From Yarrowia lipolytica (Eukaryota; Ascomycota; Dipodascomycetes; Dipodascales), in NCBI RefSeq assembly GCF_001761485.1, contig NC_090770.1, forward strand, positions 1,798,001 through 1,862,000: a DNA stretch of 64,000 nucleotides, in the 5' to 3' direction. The position numbers were made by a program, and so were the translations under genes. The notes under the pieces are model-generated. The model had not been told where the DNA came from, did no database searches, and was given only the letters and a program-made list of their open reading frames with translations. Positions 21,824-32,999 of the stretch are shown piece after piece; within the stretch, counting starts at the first letter, position 1, and each line of letters opens with the position of its first letter.

Positions 21824-23850
21824 AGGGGAGGAATTGACCCCGAGGAACCGGTCCCGTTCATTCGCCACGACCAACTACTCATATTGTGCTACACAGCTTT
21901 CAGACGACTGCGATAGGGTGCGATACACCACGAGTACAGTATGTACAGTATGTACATGAACAGCACTCGTATTAGACGAAGATTCGGAAGTTGGGCAGTA
22001 TCACATTGTGTATCTTCTGAGACATTCTCGTTTGTTCAATGATGAGACAGGTTGATCTACAGTGACTTCAGTTTGAGCTTAGAGATTGAAGATATACGGT
22101 ATATACTCTTTCAGTACAAGCTTCACTTTATATGGTAACACTGCAACTGACTCTGATGACTCCATTGAACTCCAGGAAAGAGCGCCGAATTCTGAAATGA
22201 GTGCGAATGGCTGCTTAATGTTTTAATTTGAAGTTCACATTATTCATGTCCCGGAATATCTCCCATCCTTAGTCCTTTTGACGTCCCAACTAATCCCACC
22301 CATTCCCAACTAATACCAACTAAATTACTCAACGATATGGCACTACCATTTTCCATTTTCCGCGTTCCGTCTGAAGCCCACAAACTTCCACAGATATTCA
22401 TCTAGACGCTTCCTTACAATGACATTTGGACTCTTACTTTAGGAGACCCAACGAGCGGCTGACTCAAAGCCGCTCTGGTGGAAGAATGGCAACAGTTGAT
22501 GCTGATGGCTAATATGGAGGCGGGAATGGAGGCTGCTCGTCCGGCACTGCCGTTCCACCGACGAAGGCACAGTGTCTAAAGCCGTCGACCAGCTGACTAC
22601 GGCCCATACCAAGCTCATCAAACACATGTCCGCTCGACGAAAGAGCTCAAACAGAAGGACATCAAACAATGAACATCTGCGTTGTTCGTGCGGTACTTTC
22701 GGATTTCGCCCATTGCCGGCCGGTTTGAGGGTCTGCGGATGCCGAATCTGAACGACTCAAAATGCTTTAGATCCACGCGAAAAGATGATCCAGAACACCA
22801 GAGACTCAAGCTCCTGGGGCCGGTACAGGAAGATGCAGCCTTGTTGCAGACTCACATTCAGTAGAGATGCTGGGGGCTAAGATGAAGGGACCAGGAACGC
22901 TGTTCTGATTTAAAACAAGAGTACAGCCCAATTGATCCACTACTGGACCCGTCTGTAGTCCAGACACGCAATACTTTCGATTGTCCATTGATTTTCTCCC
23001 CCAAAGATCCAGAGTTGTGTGTCAACTAGCGAAGCGTCAACTCCTTTCGGTTGTCAGCTTACCAATGATGTACCATGGGGCGTTTGATGTACCTATACAC
23101 ACCGTACAGCAGACCCTTGTTGCTGATAAAAACGAGACCGTAGTCCAGCATAGACATCTGATCACTGCGCCACTGCGGTTTTCTGCATATAAACCGTTCT
23201 TTCAGGCAATGGCGGGGTGTAATCTTCTCCATAGATCGACATGAGTGCAAAATGTGATTATCATGGGTGTTATGGGCGCGAATACGTGGTTTCTGGTGAA
23301 AGAGTGGAGGGTGGGGAGGTATCGGAGACGAGAATTGTCCATTTTGGAGTTGAGAAACCGCCATTAATGTCTGTATAACGACATTTGTAGCCGGTGAAGC
23401 CTCCTCTCCCTCTGGAGTCAATTGTCAACAGCGTCTAAAAAAAACACTGACGTCACTCTCTCCCTTTTTTTCCCCCTTTTTTTTCATTTTTTTCATTTTT
23501 TTCACAATTTTTTTTCTCATGCCGATTTATTTCTGAACTCAAAACTCCTCGGCTGGAGGGGAATATAATGGTCCTAGGGACTCCGAGAAGAGGTGAAACG
23601 AGTAAAACGGGCTGAATTTGCGACTGTATCGGCTCATAGCAACTCTTCCCAGTTGTCCTTCGCCACATCCACGCTGCCGTGGGCGTGCGGGACGTGCCTC
23701 ATCCCTCCATACATGGCAAACGCAGGTCGGATGCTAGCCTCAGAGTTCAAGATGTCTCTTCAGAGATCGGCCAGTATTCTATTTTGAGCACAGAATCATG
23801 GAAATGTCCATCAAAGACCATAGAATGACGTAGACTATACCAAACAACAA
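21824..23850. other. Relic-like intergenic DNA
   Basis: No intact gene is seen. From 22440 to 22860 protein-like stretches such as AALVEEWQQLMLMANMEAGM and RYFRISPIAGRFEGLRMPNL appear in different plus-strand frames, which suggests an old decayed gene that I cannot name. T-rich tracts lie at 23461-23520. Confidence 0.4.
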
Positions 23851-23858
23851 TATATAAA
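23851..23858 (+). promoter_or_regulatory. TATA box of the broken secreted-protein gene
   Basis: TATATAAA lies 36 bases before the ATG at 23887, and the leader is CCGACACTCACA just before the ATG. The promoter core still looks intact although the coding frame is not. Confidence 0.65.
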
Positions 23859-23886
23859 GCTCGGATATTTCCCTCCGACACTCACA

Positions 23887-24336
23887 ATGCAGTTCAAGAC
23901 TCTTTCCATCCTCGCCGCCGCTTCTACCGCTCTTGCCGCCCCTCATCAGTACTCCATCCAGGCCTCCATTGGCCTCGGCGCCACGGACCTCAAGTCTCTC
24001 CAGCTCTACGGCAACAACATTGTCTACGGCCTGACCCAGGGCTACTCCGACTTTCCGAGCCGGACGAAAGCGACATTATCAAGCTGTTTTGCTGAGGGCT
24101 ACCCCGGGTCTCTCCTCTTGATTTCCCAGAAGGTGAGCTCGCCTTTCAAGGTCTCCTTCCGAGCCCAAGTAGGGCTTTCACCTTTACGGGTGACGGTGAA
24201 CGTCCAGGTCTTGAGTTTGACGGCTCCCAGGAGTTTTACTCTTGCGCGCCAACAAGTTTCCTCGGCCCCTCTCCACTCCCCCAGGTTTGTCTATGTCCAA
24301 GACTGGCGGAAGTACGAGATGATTCATATAATTTAA
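23887..24336 (+). pseudogene. Broken small secreted protein gene
   Basis: The ATG at 23887 starts a clear signal peptide (MQFKTLSILAAASTALAAP), and GNNIVYGLTQGYSDFP follows with the biased codon use of expressed Yarrowia genes. After about 24055 the frame loses sense. EPDESDIIKL continues in a second frame, and EGELAFQG, FTFTGDGERPGLEFDG and SQEFYSCAP continue in another, so at least two frame changes have occurred. The formal frame runs on to 24336 but its last third is noise. I take it as an inactivated gene for a cell-surface or secreted protein of unknown role. Alternatives are sequence errors, or introns, for which I see no sites. Confidence 0.6.
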
Positions 24337-24344
24337 ATGAATGT

Positions 24345-24485
24345 ATATGCAGAAAAAAAAAGATTTCATTACAGCTATATACCTACATTGTAGGTACCGG
24401 GTTATTGGCGTCAAATAAATCATACACTTCTGAATCTTTGCGATGTGCGCTGCGGGGGCGCTGTCGGTTGGTTTGTCGACGCTTC
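24345..24485 (+). repeat. Dispersed repeat upstream of a 5S gene, copy 1
   Basis: From GATTTCATTACAGCTATATA through CGGGTTATTGGCGT, TACACTTCTGAAT, TGCGATGTGCG and GGCGCTGTCGGTTGG to TTTGTCGACGC this matches, with small indels, the minus strand of 39955-40090. Both copies lie 5' of a 5S-type unit in the same orientation. Confidence 0.85.
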
Positions 24486-24507
24486 GCATACACGTGACTT
24501 TTTTGCC

Positions 24508-24516
24508 AATATATAT
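24508..24516 (+). promoter_or_regulatory. TATA-like element of the 5S rRNA gene
   Basis: AATATATAT lies about 25 bases upstream of the 5S start, the usual place for a TFIIIB-contacting element in yeasts with upstream Pol III elements. Confidence 0.45.
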
Positions 24517-24536
24517 GCCTAATGGTTTGTCCCATC

Positions 24537-24655
24537 GGTTCGGCCATACTGGTGAAAATAGGTCCGTCCGATCAGGCCATAGTCAAAGCACCAGAGGAGC
24601 CTAGTTAGTATTGTGTAGTGGGAGACCATACGAGAATCCTGGGGTGCTGCAATCT
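24537..24655 (+). rRNA. Dispersed 5S rRNA gene
   Basis: The 119-base segment runs from GGTTCGGCCATACTGGTG to GGGTGCTGCAATCT and is followed by TTTTT. It contains CCGTCCGATCAGGCCATAGT and AGCCTAGTTAGTATTG with GGGAGACCATACGAGAATCC, which are 5S landmarks including the internal control region, and it aligns with the 5S parts at 39321 and 39636. Y. lipolytica is known to carry 5S genes scattered in the genome instead of inside rDNA repeats. Small indels relative to the other two copies leave open whether it is functional or a slightly decayed copy. Confidence 0.85.
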
Positions 24656-27150
24656 TTTTGCGAGTTTTTTTGGAAGATGCAGTGATTTTTTTGGAAAAAT
24701 TAGATAAAATTTGAATTTATCCTGAAGCTATCCTGCGATAAATATAGAGAGAGGAAGTCCAAGTATGCTATCTAGGGCTACTGTACCAGTCTTCTACTGA
24801 TCTCTAACGTCAAACAACGGTTTCCATGGATGGTTCGAGAGGCTGGACCCTTCACCTAGGAGACTGTCAGAGGTTCCTGTCCAAAATGCACTTGCCGGGC
24901 TACTGCCCATGAACGTGGACAATTGTAAGATACTCCCCAATGAGCCACTACATCCTCAAGTCTCAGAAGAAGTCGGACATCAAGTTGAGCCAAACCGAAG
25001 CAGTTTGTGAAGTATCGTTTCGGACCCTGCCAGCTTCAACGGGCCCATTTTTGGCGAAAAGACGTATCGTTATCGTTAACCCCATCGTCATTGATCTCCA
25101 GCACCCATGTCTCATCTGAAAAACGCACATCATCGATTTTCCTGAAACCCTTGCGAGACTGGTACATTGGAAGACACCCCGAACTGAAGACTTCCATCGG
25201 TGCAGTAGAAGTCATCATACCCAGCTATGAGAAGCACCAAAGGTCTGTAGTTGGTCGAAGCTGGCAACCAGGTCAATTACCAGATCCAACATATCTTTCC
25301 GGGCTACCTCATGTCCAAGAAGACGGTCAAGTATAAGCATCAGTCCAAGGAGCGGTTGAGGAGTTGATATAAGGAGGTGATTATCCTCACTTATAAATAT
25401 TGTCTCGACTCAAGGCGTAAGCTCGTGGTTATGGACTAGAGACTTGTCATCTGACAGGCGAAGAACAGCTCATTGGAGGTCGGCTAATTTCTTCGACGTG
25501 ATTTTCACTCCACATCCGGTCCCTTGACACTTTTTATCGATAACCCGATCTTTCTTGACATCGGGAGAAGGTCTGCTGCATCTGTTGTAGTAGGTGTCGT
25601 TATGATTCTTCATTGATAGCTCGTTCGTTAACTCCTGCTCGACGGACTTGCACGAAGGGTATTGTACCCAGCAGATTCCAAGCTCCTCCCCAACCATTTA
25701 GATGTGCTCCAACGCCGAGGGAAAATCAACAAACACGCCCTCGTGAGAAACGCTTTTAAAAGGAACACTGGGCACAATACACACCTTGGGATGCTCGTAG
25801 ACCAAACGTACTGGGTGGTGATGGATTAAAGTATCACTCTTGGAGGAACCGAGAATGCCAGTGTCATTGGAGCCGTTCTCATTCGTCTCTCTTGATTGTC
25901 GTCTAAATCAAGGCCATCTTTCCCATCGTCTCAAAAAAGATCCATTTCAGAATCAGACAAGACGTCGACAAAACCCTCGTCAAACTCGTTATCATCAACC
26001 AGTCCTTGCATATGTAAGTCCTTATCGTGGCAGGTAACAACAGCATCACCAGCCTGTGTGTCGAGTCGTCGTCACCATCGTTAAGGGAGTCTTTAGTGTA
26101 GTCTTCATCTTCGATTCTGGCGGGCAAGATGCAGCAGGGCTGTTCAGAGGTTCTAAAGGGAATGTATCGCTCTCGGACGTAGCAACGCCAGTCGAGACCC
26201 AGAGATCTACCTCTTCTTTACCGCTCTTGCCGATGCGGCGGCCGTTTGGCAAGATGTGAGCATCGGCTTTCCCCAGAGCAATTGATTTCCAAGGGCTAGA
26301 GATGACATGTTTGAACTCCTCGTCACTTCTGCATGCCTCATCATCTTGCTGGGCAACACCTGATCGTGCATCAGCTTGGTCTCGCCATCATTAACTTGGA
26401 GTTGTCACACACAACGTGAACCTGACAGGCTTGTCTTGAAGCTGATCGAGATCTACCGCTGAATCGCCGCTTTCCGTATCGGCATTTCCGCCTAATTCTA
26501 GCAAGGCAGGACCAATCTCAAACCACAGAGCGGGTTCAAATCCAGTGACTGCGACGCACAAGTTTCAAACATCAAAACTACTGGACGCATGTTGGCCGTT
26601 ATGTTAGTAATCACTCGGGTACTTCAAAGCTGCTCCTGCTGACGAGTCGAGTGACTCAGGGACTTCATCACTCGCCCAGTGGCTGGTGATGGTGGTGGAG
26701 ATAAGCAGGAGTCGGACTTGTAATCATACGACGCGTCGTTTTGACTTTTTTTTTTCCAACACGAAACGCGAAATACATTAATTTTTGTGGAGAAAAAGGA
26801 GACATGAGGAAGGCTTCGAGTTGTCCGTGAAGAAAGAAGAAATGGTGAGCGTATTCCGAGACACGCACTGAATCAACCAATCTCCTTGAAGTACAAATCA
26901 ATGGAATACCGAGTCGTGTAGTAACTCCAAAGGCGGTTTGCTATTAGTAAGTACACTGTATGGATGTACTATAGAAGTATCTTTCCAGACCTCAGTTGCA
27001 CCTAGTGGCACTCCGCATTACATGAGGCACTGCTATATCACATCACTTGATGTACTGGATCTACACCCTCTTCATCCACCCTCTTCCACCCTTCTCTACC
27101 TCTAAACATACATTGCACTATATTGCTTTTACCATCTTCTCCTCCTCTAA
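24656..27150. other. Relic-rich intergenic DNA
   Basis: No intact gene is convincing. The plus strand at 25007-25336 has a 109-codon frame, and the minus strand has frames at 25470-25697 (with the cysteine-containing CQGTGCGVKI) and 25903-26252. These are compositionally protein-like but match no family I know and are probably decayed. GCGGGTTCAAATCC near 26527 looks like a Pol III B box, but no cloverleaf can be drawn. Confidence 0.4.
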
Positions 27151-29100
27151 TTACTTCTTCTTGGGATCCTCAGCCTCGTCCTCGGTGTCGGTGTCGATAT
27201 CCGACAGATCCTCCTCCTCCTCGGAGTCCTCCTCATCGTCGTCCACTACGGCGGCCTTCTTGGTGCTCTGGCCCCGGGCAGAAGCCAGAGCGCCAGCAAT
27301 GGAGTCCTCCTCAGGCTCGGAAATGTCGTCCTCGTCGTCGTCATCAGCGGGAATCTCCGGGTTCTTGACCTCCACGTTCAGCTTCTCCACAGCATCGACG
27401 CCAAAGTAAGCCGTGTTGAGCACGTTAACCTTGTACGAAAACTTGCCGGGGAACATGGGAGTGGGGTTCTTGAGCTGGATCTTGAAGGAGCCGATAACGC
27501 CATCCTCCACGTCCTTGCCAGGCTTGAGATTGCTCAGGTTGGATACGTCGAGCCGGGTGATCTCGCCGGGACCCTCGACAATCTTGTTGTCCTTGTCAGA
27601 GGTGATAAACACAACCCACTTGCCCTGATGGAGAGCAGGGAAGTAGGGTGCGTAGGTGTGAGGCAGCAGAGGAGCGTTGCTGTTGGTGATTGTGGGCTCC
27701 TTGAGCACCTCGATAGGCTCGTCGAGATGCAGATCATGCTTGAGCTTGGCGGTATCAATGTTGAGAGGTCGCTTGGTGCCAAATGGCCGCACCCGGATTC
27801 GTAGAACAAGATGGGCAGCAGACTGGGGGGTCACCACGTCTTCACCAGGCACCTTGAAGTAGGCATCCACAATATCAATCTTGGGCACAGCGTTGGCGGT
27901 GTTCTTGACCGATGTAATATCAGATTTGTCGACGCCCAGAATCTCCTTGAATTGGGCATCCTTGAAGCCCAGGATGGAGCCGGTACCGTAGCCCTTGGCA
28001 TTCTTGGTCACCTGCTCGTAGTCCACGTGAGGGAGCTGCAGCATCTCTCCAAGAGGAAGATGGTCGAGAGAAACGGCCTGAACCATGGCTCGCTGAACCT
28101 CAATAATTCGCTGAACCACCTCCAGAGGCTTGAACTCGATGGCAATGTCGGCAAAGCCATCCAGCAGCTTGGGGGCCAAAGCAGCCACGCCCAGCATAGC
28201 GGCGGGCTTGGAAGAAGCCTTTCTGTGGAGGTAGTCGTCTAGAAGCTCGTAGACCTGCTTGCTGGTGAGCTCGGGGAAGTTGATTCGGTACTCCTCGGCC
28301 TCGGACACGGCCTCCAGGATTCGCTTGTGAGTGATGTAGTCTGGCTGCTCCTTGGCCATGATGGAGAAGAACCGGGCTGCGGTCTTGTTGTGGATTCCAC
28401 GACGAGTGTAGGACTTGACTCCGGTCCACCACTTGCCAATGGTGTAGGGGAGGATGACTCCCACGACAATGGCGTAGACACCAATGAGCAAGGGAGAGCC
28501 CTGGCCCTCCACGAGCCACTTGGGCAGAGCAATACCGTGGTCGGTCTGCTGGGGGCCGTCAGGATGGCCAAACTCCAGAAAGTTGTTTCGGGTGACTTCG
28601 TCTGTCAGCGCCTTGTAGGCCTTTGTGATCTGGACCCACGCGTCCTCCACCTGCTCCATGGTCTGGTTAGCCACCAGCTTGATCTTGTCGGGATGCAGCT
28701 TGACCGACAGCTTTTTGTAGTGGCTCTTGATTTGCTTCTCTGTGGCCGAGAAGGACACGCCCAGAATCTCGTACGGATCAAACGTGTCGGCCTTGACCTT
28801 GACCTCCTGTTGTGAAATGAACACCAGCGCTCCAATCAGAGCCGCCCACCCCGCAACCAGAGCCACGTTGCGCTTGGACAGCAGCTTTCCGCGCCGTTGC
28901 TTGCTCTGGAACGAGTCAATGTCCGCCGCATGGGGGGGACGGAATGGTGTCACGCCCTCGGGAAGAGTCGCCTGGGTCTTGGGGGGACACAGAACCGGAT
29001 AGACGGCACTGAGAGTCCAGGGGACTAGCACCAGTGAGCCCAACGTGACCGCAAAGTATGGCCACACGTCCGACTCTTCGTCATAAGAGTACGAAGGCAT
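27151..29100 (-). CDS. SEC63: SEC63 translocon J-protein
   Basis: This is an ER membrane protein that recruits the Hsp70 BiP/Kar2 to the Sec61 channel for post-translational import and for retrotranslocation. The ATG at 29100 (MPSYSYDEESD) gives 649 residues, near the 663 of baker's yeast. There are two N-terminal membrane segments (about 13-35 and 79-96), then the lumenal J domain starting DPYEILGVSFSATEKQ with the HPD triad at 136-138, then a third membrane segment (LLIGVYAIVVGVILPYTIG). The large cytosolic Brl domain follows, with an acidic tail (DDDDEDDISEPEEDS and beyond) that in other yeasts binds Sec62. Upstream in-frame sequence has no family similarity and is excluded. Two CACGTGA boxes lie at 29304-29325 upstream. 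Confidence 0.97.
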   Translation of the reverse strand: MPSYSYDEESDVWPYFAVTLGSLVLVPWTLSAVYPVLCPPKTQATLPEGVTPFRPPHAADIDSFQSKQRRGKLLSKRNVALVAGWAALIGALVFISQQEVKVKADTFDPYEILGVSFSATEKQIKSHYKKLSVKLHPDKIKLVANQTMEQVEDAWVQITKAYKALTDEVTRNNFLEFGHPDGPQQTDHGIALPKWLVEGQGSPLLIGVYAIVVGVILPYTIGKWWTGVKSYTRRGIHNKTAARFFSIMAKEQPDYITHKRILEAVSEAEEYRINFPELTSKQVYELLDDYLHRKASSKPAAMLGVAALAPKLLDGFADIAIEFKPLEVVQRIIEVQRAMVQAVSLDHLPLGEMLQLPHVDYEQVTKNAKGYGTGSILGFKDAQFKEILGVDKSDITSVKNTANAVPKIDIVDAYFKVPGEDVVTPQSAAHLVLRIRVRPFGTKRPLNIDTAKLKHDLHLDEPIEVLKEPTITNSNAPLLPHTYAPYFPALHQGKWVVFITSDKDNKIVEGPGEITRLDVSNLSNLKPGKDVEDGVIGSFKIQLKNPTPMFPGKFSYKVNVLNTAYFGVDAVEKLNVEVKNPEIPADDDDEDDISEPEEDSIAGALASARGQSTKKAAVVDDDEEDSEEEEDLSDIDTDTEDEAEDPKKK

Positions 29101-30666
29101 TTTTGAGTCTGTGTTGTGGAAAGAACCAAAGATGTGTGATGTACAGTCTGTAGATGACAACTGTGGTTGGGAGTGTGACGTGTAGTTAAAGTAAGGTTTG
29201 GCAAAGTAGATACAGTAGGTGGAGGAGGAGTAGAAATGGCGAACAGACTGGAGTAATTTTATGGGAATAGGCGGTGTTGTTGTTTTTTTGGTCATGTGTA
29301 TTGTCACGTGACTTGATTTCACGTGACTGTTTGTTTCTGAGGCTCCCTCCTTCCCCCTTATACTGTGGTCAATCGCACACTACTTTTCAAGGGTAAGGGT
29401 TGCATTGTAGATCAAGAACAGGGTGGAATAAAAATATAAAATATAAAAAAGTGTGAATTTATATAGTTCAGTTTATTATTCATTGTAGCTCAGATGGACA
29501 TGGAGCTGGGGACAGAAGGCGAAAACACGAGTTCCTGAGAATCAATTGTGACATGACCGGGTCTGGGAAGTCGTGTGACCAAATGTATAACACATTACGG
29601 CCGCACTTGTAGACCAGGTGCCCCACATCTCCACGCCGTTCCGTCCTCCTCGTCCTCCTCTTCTTCATCCTGCTTGCAATGGCGGCGCGCGCGTATGTAT
29701 GTATGTACTGTACTGTACTGTACTGTACTTGTAGATGGGCAAGTTTTTGCTGTCTGAAGAAAAGACGAGAGCAGGACGAATTTGCGAGTCATGCAGCGGG
29801 GATGGAATACGACGAAACAGTCCTAACCTGTGTTTTTGACGTAGGAATCACATCTCATAAGGTGTTTTTCCAGCGTGATTGATTGACTTTTCCGAGGAGG
29901 TTTGAATTTGGATTAGTACGAGTATGTGAGTGTGTATAGGGAGAGTGATGGAGACCTGGAGAGCGAACTTTTCCAGGGTTATATGGTATCTTATTGTTTG
30001 AAATGGCCAACTTATTCTCCTTATGAGTTTTTTATTGGAACCGGATCAACTTTGACGGAGTTTGTCCAGTCTTGATAGTGGGTGTATAGTACAGTGTGAA
30101 CCCTACAACTGTATGTAGGTTTGTACTGTATTTACATTTACTATGGTTGACGTATGGCTATATAATGAAGTCTTCGAGTTATACCACCCATTTGGTATTC
30201 TCTTCAATTAATTCAGAGCAGGACATTTATCAGCTCGTCGCGTTATCAGCCATATTTCAACTTGCATTCTTTTCTTTTTTCACGCTTTTTTCTCGCTTTT
30301 TTCTCGCTTTTTTCTCGCTTTTTTCTCTCTCGACTTTTTTGTTTTTCTTTTTATTTATTTTTATTTATTTTTCTTTTTCTGGTTAACCCTGACAATATTT
30401 CAACTACGAGTTTAAATCTAGTGGAGACTGAAACTGAAACTGATCTTTTACTTGGGGAAATGTTTGTTTTTGGGCGTGAAAATTGATACCCTTGATATTC
30501 AAGCGTCAAATAGCTGAATTATTATCCCTCTTTTGACTCTAGACACGTCCCACTGCTTCTACAAGGACATTTGGCGCAGGTCTCGATTCTCATGCACAAG
30601 CAAAAACTACACTTTTTTAAATTGGCGTGCATTTTCATTTTCGTTTCACCAGTACCACCACAAACA
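29101..30666. other. Divergent intergenic region between SEC63 and MEX67
   Basis: SEC63 and MEX67 diverge from here. It holds two CACGTGAC sites (from 29304 and 29320), an (ACTGT)n run with ACTGTACTGTACTGTACTGT near 29708-29730, a (TTTTTTCTCGC)n tandem repeat at 30280-30320 and a pyrimidine-rich tract up to 30390. No gene is seen. Confidence 0.65.
30280..30325. repeat. (CTTTTTTCTCG)n tandem repeat
   Basis: Four copies of an 11-base pyrimidine-rich unit lie in the MEX67 upstream region. Confidence 0.85.
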
Positions 30667-32262
30667 ATGAGTTATCGAGGACGCGGACGAGGCCGAGGCG
30701 GCTACAACAATAGCGGCGGCCGCGACAACAACAACAACAGCAACAACAGCAATCTGACGGACATTGAGGTCCGAGGGTGGACGAACGCGCCTAAGGACGA
30801 TCTTGTACGGTTTCTCCAGGACAAGGGCGGGTTCCGGTTGCAGAACCCGTACGTGGATGGCGACGTGATCAAGGCCCGAGTCAAAAACACGGACGCCCGT
30901 GCGATTGGACAATGGTCCGGGCGCCGGTTTGCAGGCCAGGCTCTGCAAATCACAGTCAAAGATGGACCCTCGGCTGCTGCGCAGTCCACGATCGAAACGC
31001 TCAAACGGTTCCTTGAAAGCAGATACAGCGCCGAGGACAAGCTGCTGAACCTTGCAGGCATGGGCCAGGACCAGTATCTGATTGAGAATGGCCTTTTGGC
31101 CACCACTGAGCGAGGATCAAAGATGTTTCTGGCGCTGCTCAAGATTGCAGGCGACACCTACCCCGTGGTGGACTCGGTGGATCTGGGCCACAACAGCATC
31201 AGCGACATTGCCGGCATCACGACGCTGTCTCAGACGTATCCGGAGCTTAAGAATCTGTCGCTAGCCAACAACCAGATTGCCCGCATCACCGACCTCGAGT
31301 CGTGGAGACACAAGTTCAAGTCGCTGCGAGAATTGGTCCTTGTGGGCAACCCCATCACCAACCAACCCGACTACCAGCAGCAGGTGGCGCAGCTGTTCCC
31401 CAGGCTCATTGTTCTGGACAGCCATGTGATTCGAGACGAGTCGCAGATTGGAAAAGTCAAGTACCCCATCCCTCTACGGCAAACGTTTTTTGAAAATGAC
31501 AACATCCAGCAAATGGTCGGCGGCTTTCTCGCCAACTACTTCCAGCTCTACGACACAGACCGACAGCAGCTGTTGCAGCTGTACGACCCACAATCGACTT
31601 TCTCGGTCGCCATCTGCTCAAACACACCCCGAACAATGGTCAAGGGTCTCGGTCAGCCTCCCTGGGGCCAATACATTCCGCTGTCACGAAACATGACCAA
31701 GGTGACCACAGCCTCGGCTCGAACCAACCGACTCTATGTGGGTCCTGAACAGATTGGAAGAGCCTTTACTCGCCTGCCTAAGACGAAACACGATCTCGGA
31801 GACCCCTCAAAGTTTGCCATTGACGCATGGACTCTCAATGGTGTGCGAGAGCCGCAAGACACAGCCATTTTTGCGTCTGTGCACGGCGAGTACGAGGAAA
31901 ACATTATTGGCAACAAGAGCGACACCCGGTCGTTCGACAGAACGTTTGTGCTTCTCCCTGGCCCCAACGGAAGTATGATCATCGCCTCCGATACTCTCAT
32001 GGTCAGATCCTACGCCGGAAAAGACGGATGGACCAGTGCAGCCATGACTGGAGCAACTGGTGGAGCTCCTGGGGACGACTTTGCCGGTCTCAACCCCGAT
32101 CAGGCTCTCATTGTCAGACAGCTCATGGAAGCCACCCGTCTAAATGCAAGGTACGCGCGAATGTGTGCTGAGCAGGCCGGATTTGTTCCGGAACAGACCA
32201 TGGCATTGTTCAAACAGGCCCAGGAGGGAGGCTCGTTGCCCCCAGATGCGTTTATGTCTTAA
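30667..32262 (+). CDS. MEX67: MEX67 mRNA export receptor
   Basis: With Mtr2 this protein carries mRNPs through the nuclear pore. The ATG at 30667 is in the context ACAAACAATG and gives 531 residues. An Arg-Gly-rich start (MSYRGRGRGRGGYN) and an asparagine tract come first, then an RNP-like domain, then leucine-rich repeats (VDSVDLGHNSISDIAG, LKNLSLANNQIARITD, LRELVLVGNPI). The NTF2-like domain that binds Mtr2 begins around RQTFFENDNIQQMVGGFLAN, and the C-terminal UBA-like domain starts with LNPDQALIVRQLMEATRLNA and binds FG repeats and ubiquitin. Domain order and length fit the family. The frame also opens upstream, but that part has no similarity. Confidence 0.96.
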   Translation: MSYRGRGRGRGGYNNSGGRDNNNNSNNSNLTDIEVRGWTNAPKDDLVRFLQDKGGFRLQNPYVDGDVIKARVKNTDARAIGQWSGRRFAGQALQITVKDGPSAAAQSTIETLKRFLESRYSAEDKLLNLAGMGQDQYLIENGLLATTERGSKMFLALLKIAGDTYPVVDSVDLGHNSISDIAGITTLSQTYPELKNLSLANNQIARITDLESWRHKFKSLRELVLVGNPITNQPDYQQQVAQLFPRLIVLDSHVIRDESQIGKVKYPIPLRQTFFENDNIQQMVGGFLANYFQLYDTDRQQLLQLYDPQSTFSVAICSNTPRTMVKGLGQPPWGQYIPLSRNMTKVTTASARTNRLYVGPEQIGRAFTRLPKTKHDLGDPSKFAIDAWTLNGVREPQDTAIFASVHGEYEENIIGNKSDTRSFDRTFVLLPGPNGSMIIASDTLMVRSYAGKDGWTSAAMTGATGGAPGDDFAGLNPDQALIVRQLMEATRLNARYARMCAEQAGFVPEQTMALFKQAQEGGSLPPDAFMS

Positions 32263-32999
32263 CCGGGGCCCAACCGTACAGGAGACAGGAGGCATTCGTG
32301 TGTGCATTATGAGACAGCAAACAGAGTACCGTATGTATTACCGCATACACTACGCTCTCACAAGCATGTAGTTAATTTGAAATGAATGAGCATATCCTGC
32401 CAAACATGTAAAAGTAATTTATTGATCAATTGAAACAATCTTTGGTGTGAACATGTGTGAGTAGTTGTAGATAGGCAAGTGAAGCGATCCTAGACACATT
32501 TTTATGTGGTCACGTGACCTAATTTGGATTCTGGATCAAGGATTATCTCTACAAGTACTGTACTTGTAGTATGTTTCATTTGGCTCCGTTGTACTCGATT
32601 AGTTCAACTTTTTGTATAGAAAGTTGTAAATATATATACACCAAAATGATGCTTGTGCTGAGAGCCACACAATTGTGTATCTATATTTCCATTCTGAGCA
32701 ATTTTCTTTCGTCTACTTGTAGATGATTTGTGACCCTGGTCTTACAGTGTTCAAGGGTCACAATCTACAATCCGTATATTAGAATAAATACACACTTTGG
32801 TGTGTTATAAATATTGTATGAGAGAGTTTCATGGGAGGAGCAGGTACTCATACTCGTACTGTGGATACTCTGGATAGGTGCTTACATCTCCTCGTATCAT
32901 GTGCGTACAGAAGGGGTTCCAATGCCTGGCAAGTTCTGCTCAGCTTCTGCTAGCCAGCTTCTGTTCAACCAGCCAGCTTCCGCTCACTTTTTTTGTTCG
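32263..32999. other. Intergenic, convergent 3' ends
   Basis: AT-rich 3' flanks of MEX67 and of the converging coiled-coil gene. GGTCACGTGACC at 32510-32521 is a perfect palindromic E-box. No gene is seen. Confidence 0.6.

Noticed and set aside
26490-26545. tRNA-like A box (TAGCAAGGCAGG) and B box (GGGTTCAAATCC) with normal spacing
   Set aside because: No acceptor, anticodon or T stem can be paired, so no cloverleaf exists.
30571-30666. N-terminal extension of MEX67 from an upstream in-frame start
   Set aside because: The extension is unlike the family, and the ATG at 30667 has a good context directly before the Arg-Gly domain.
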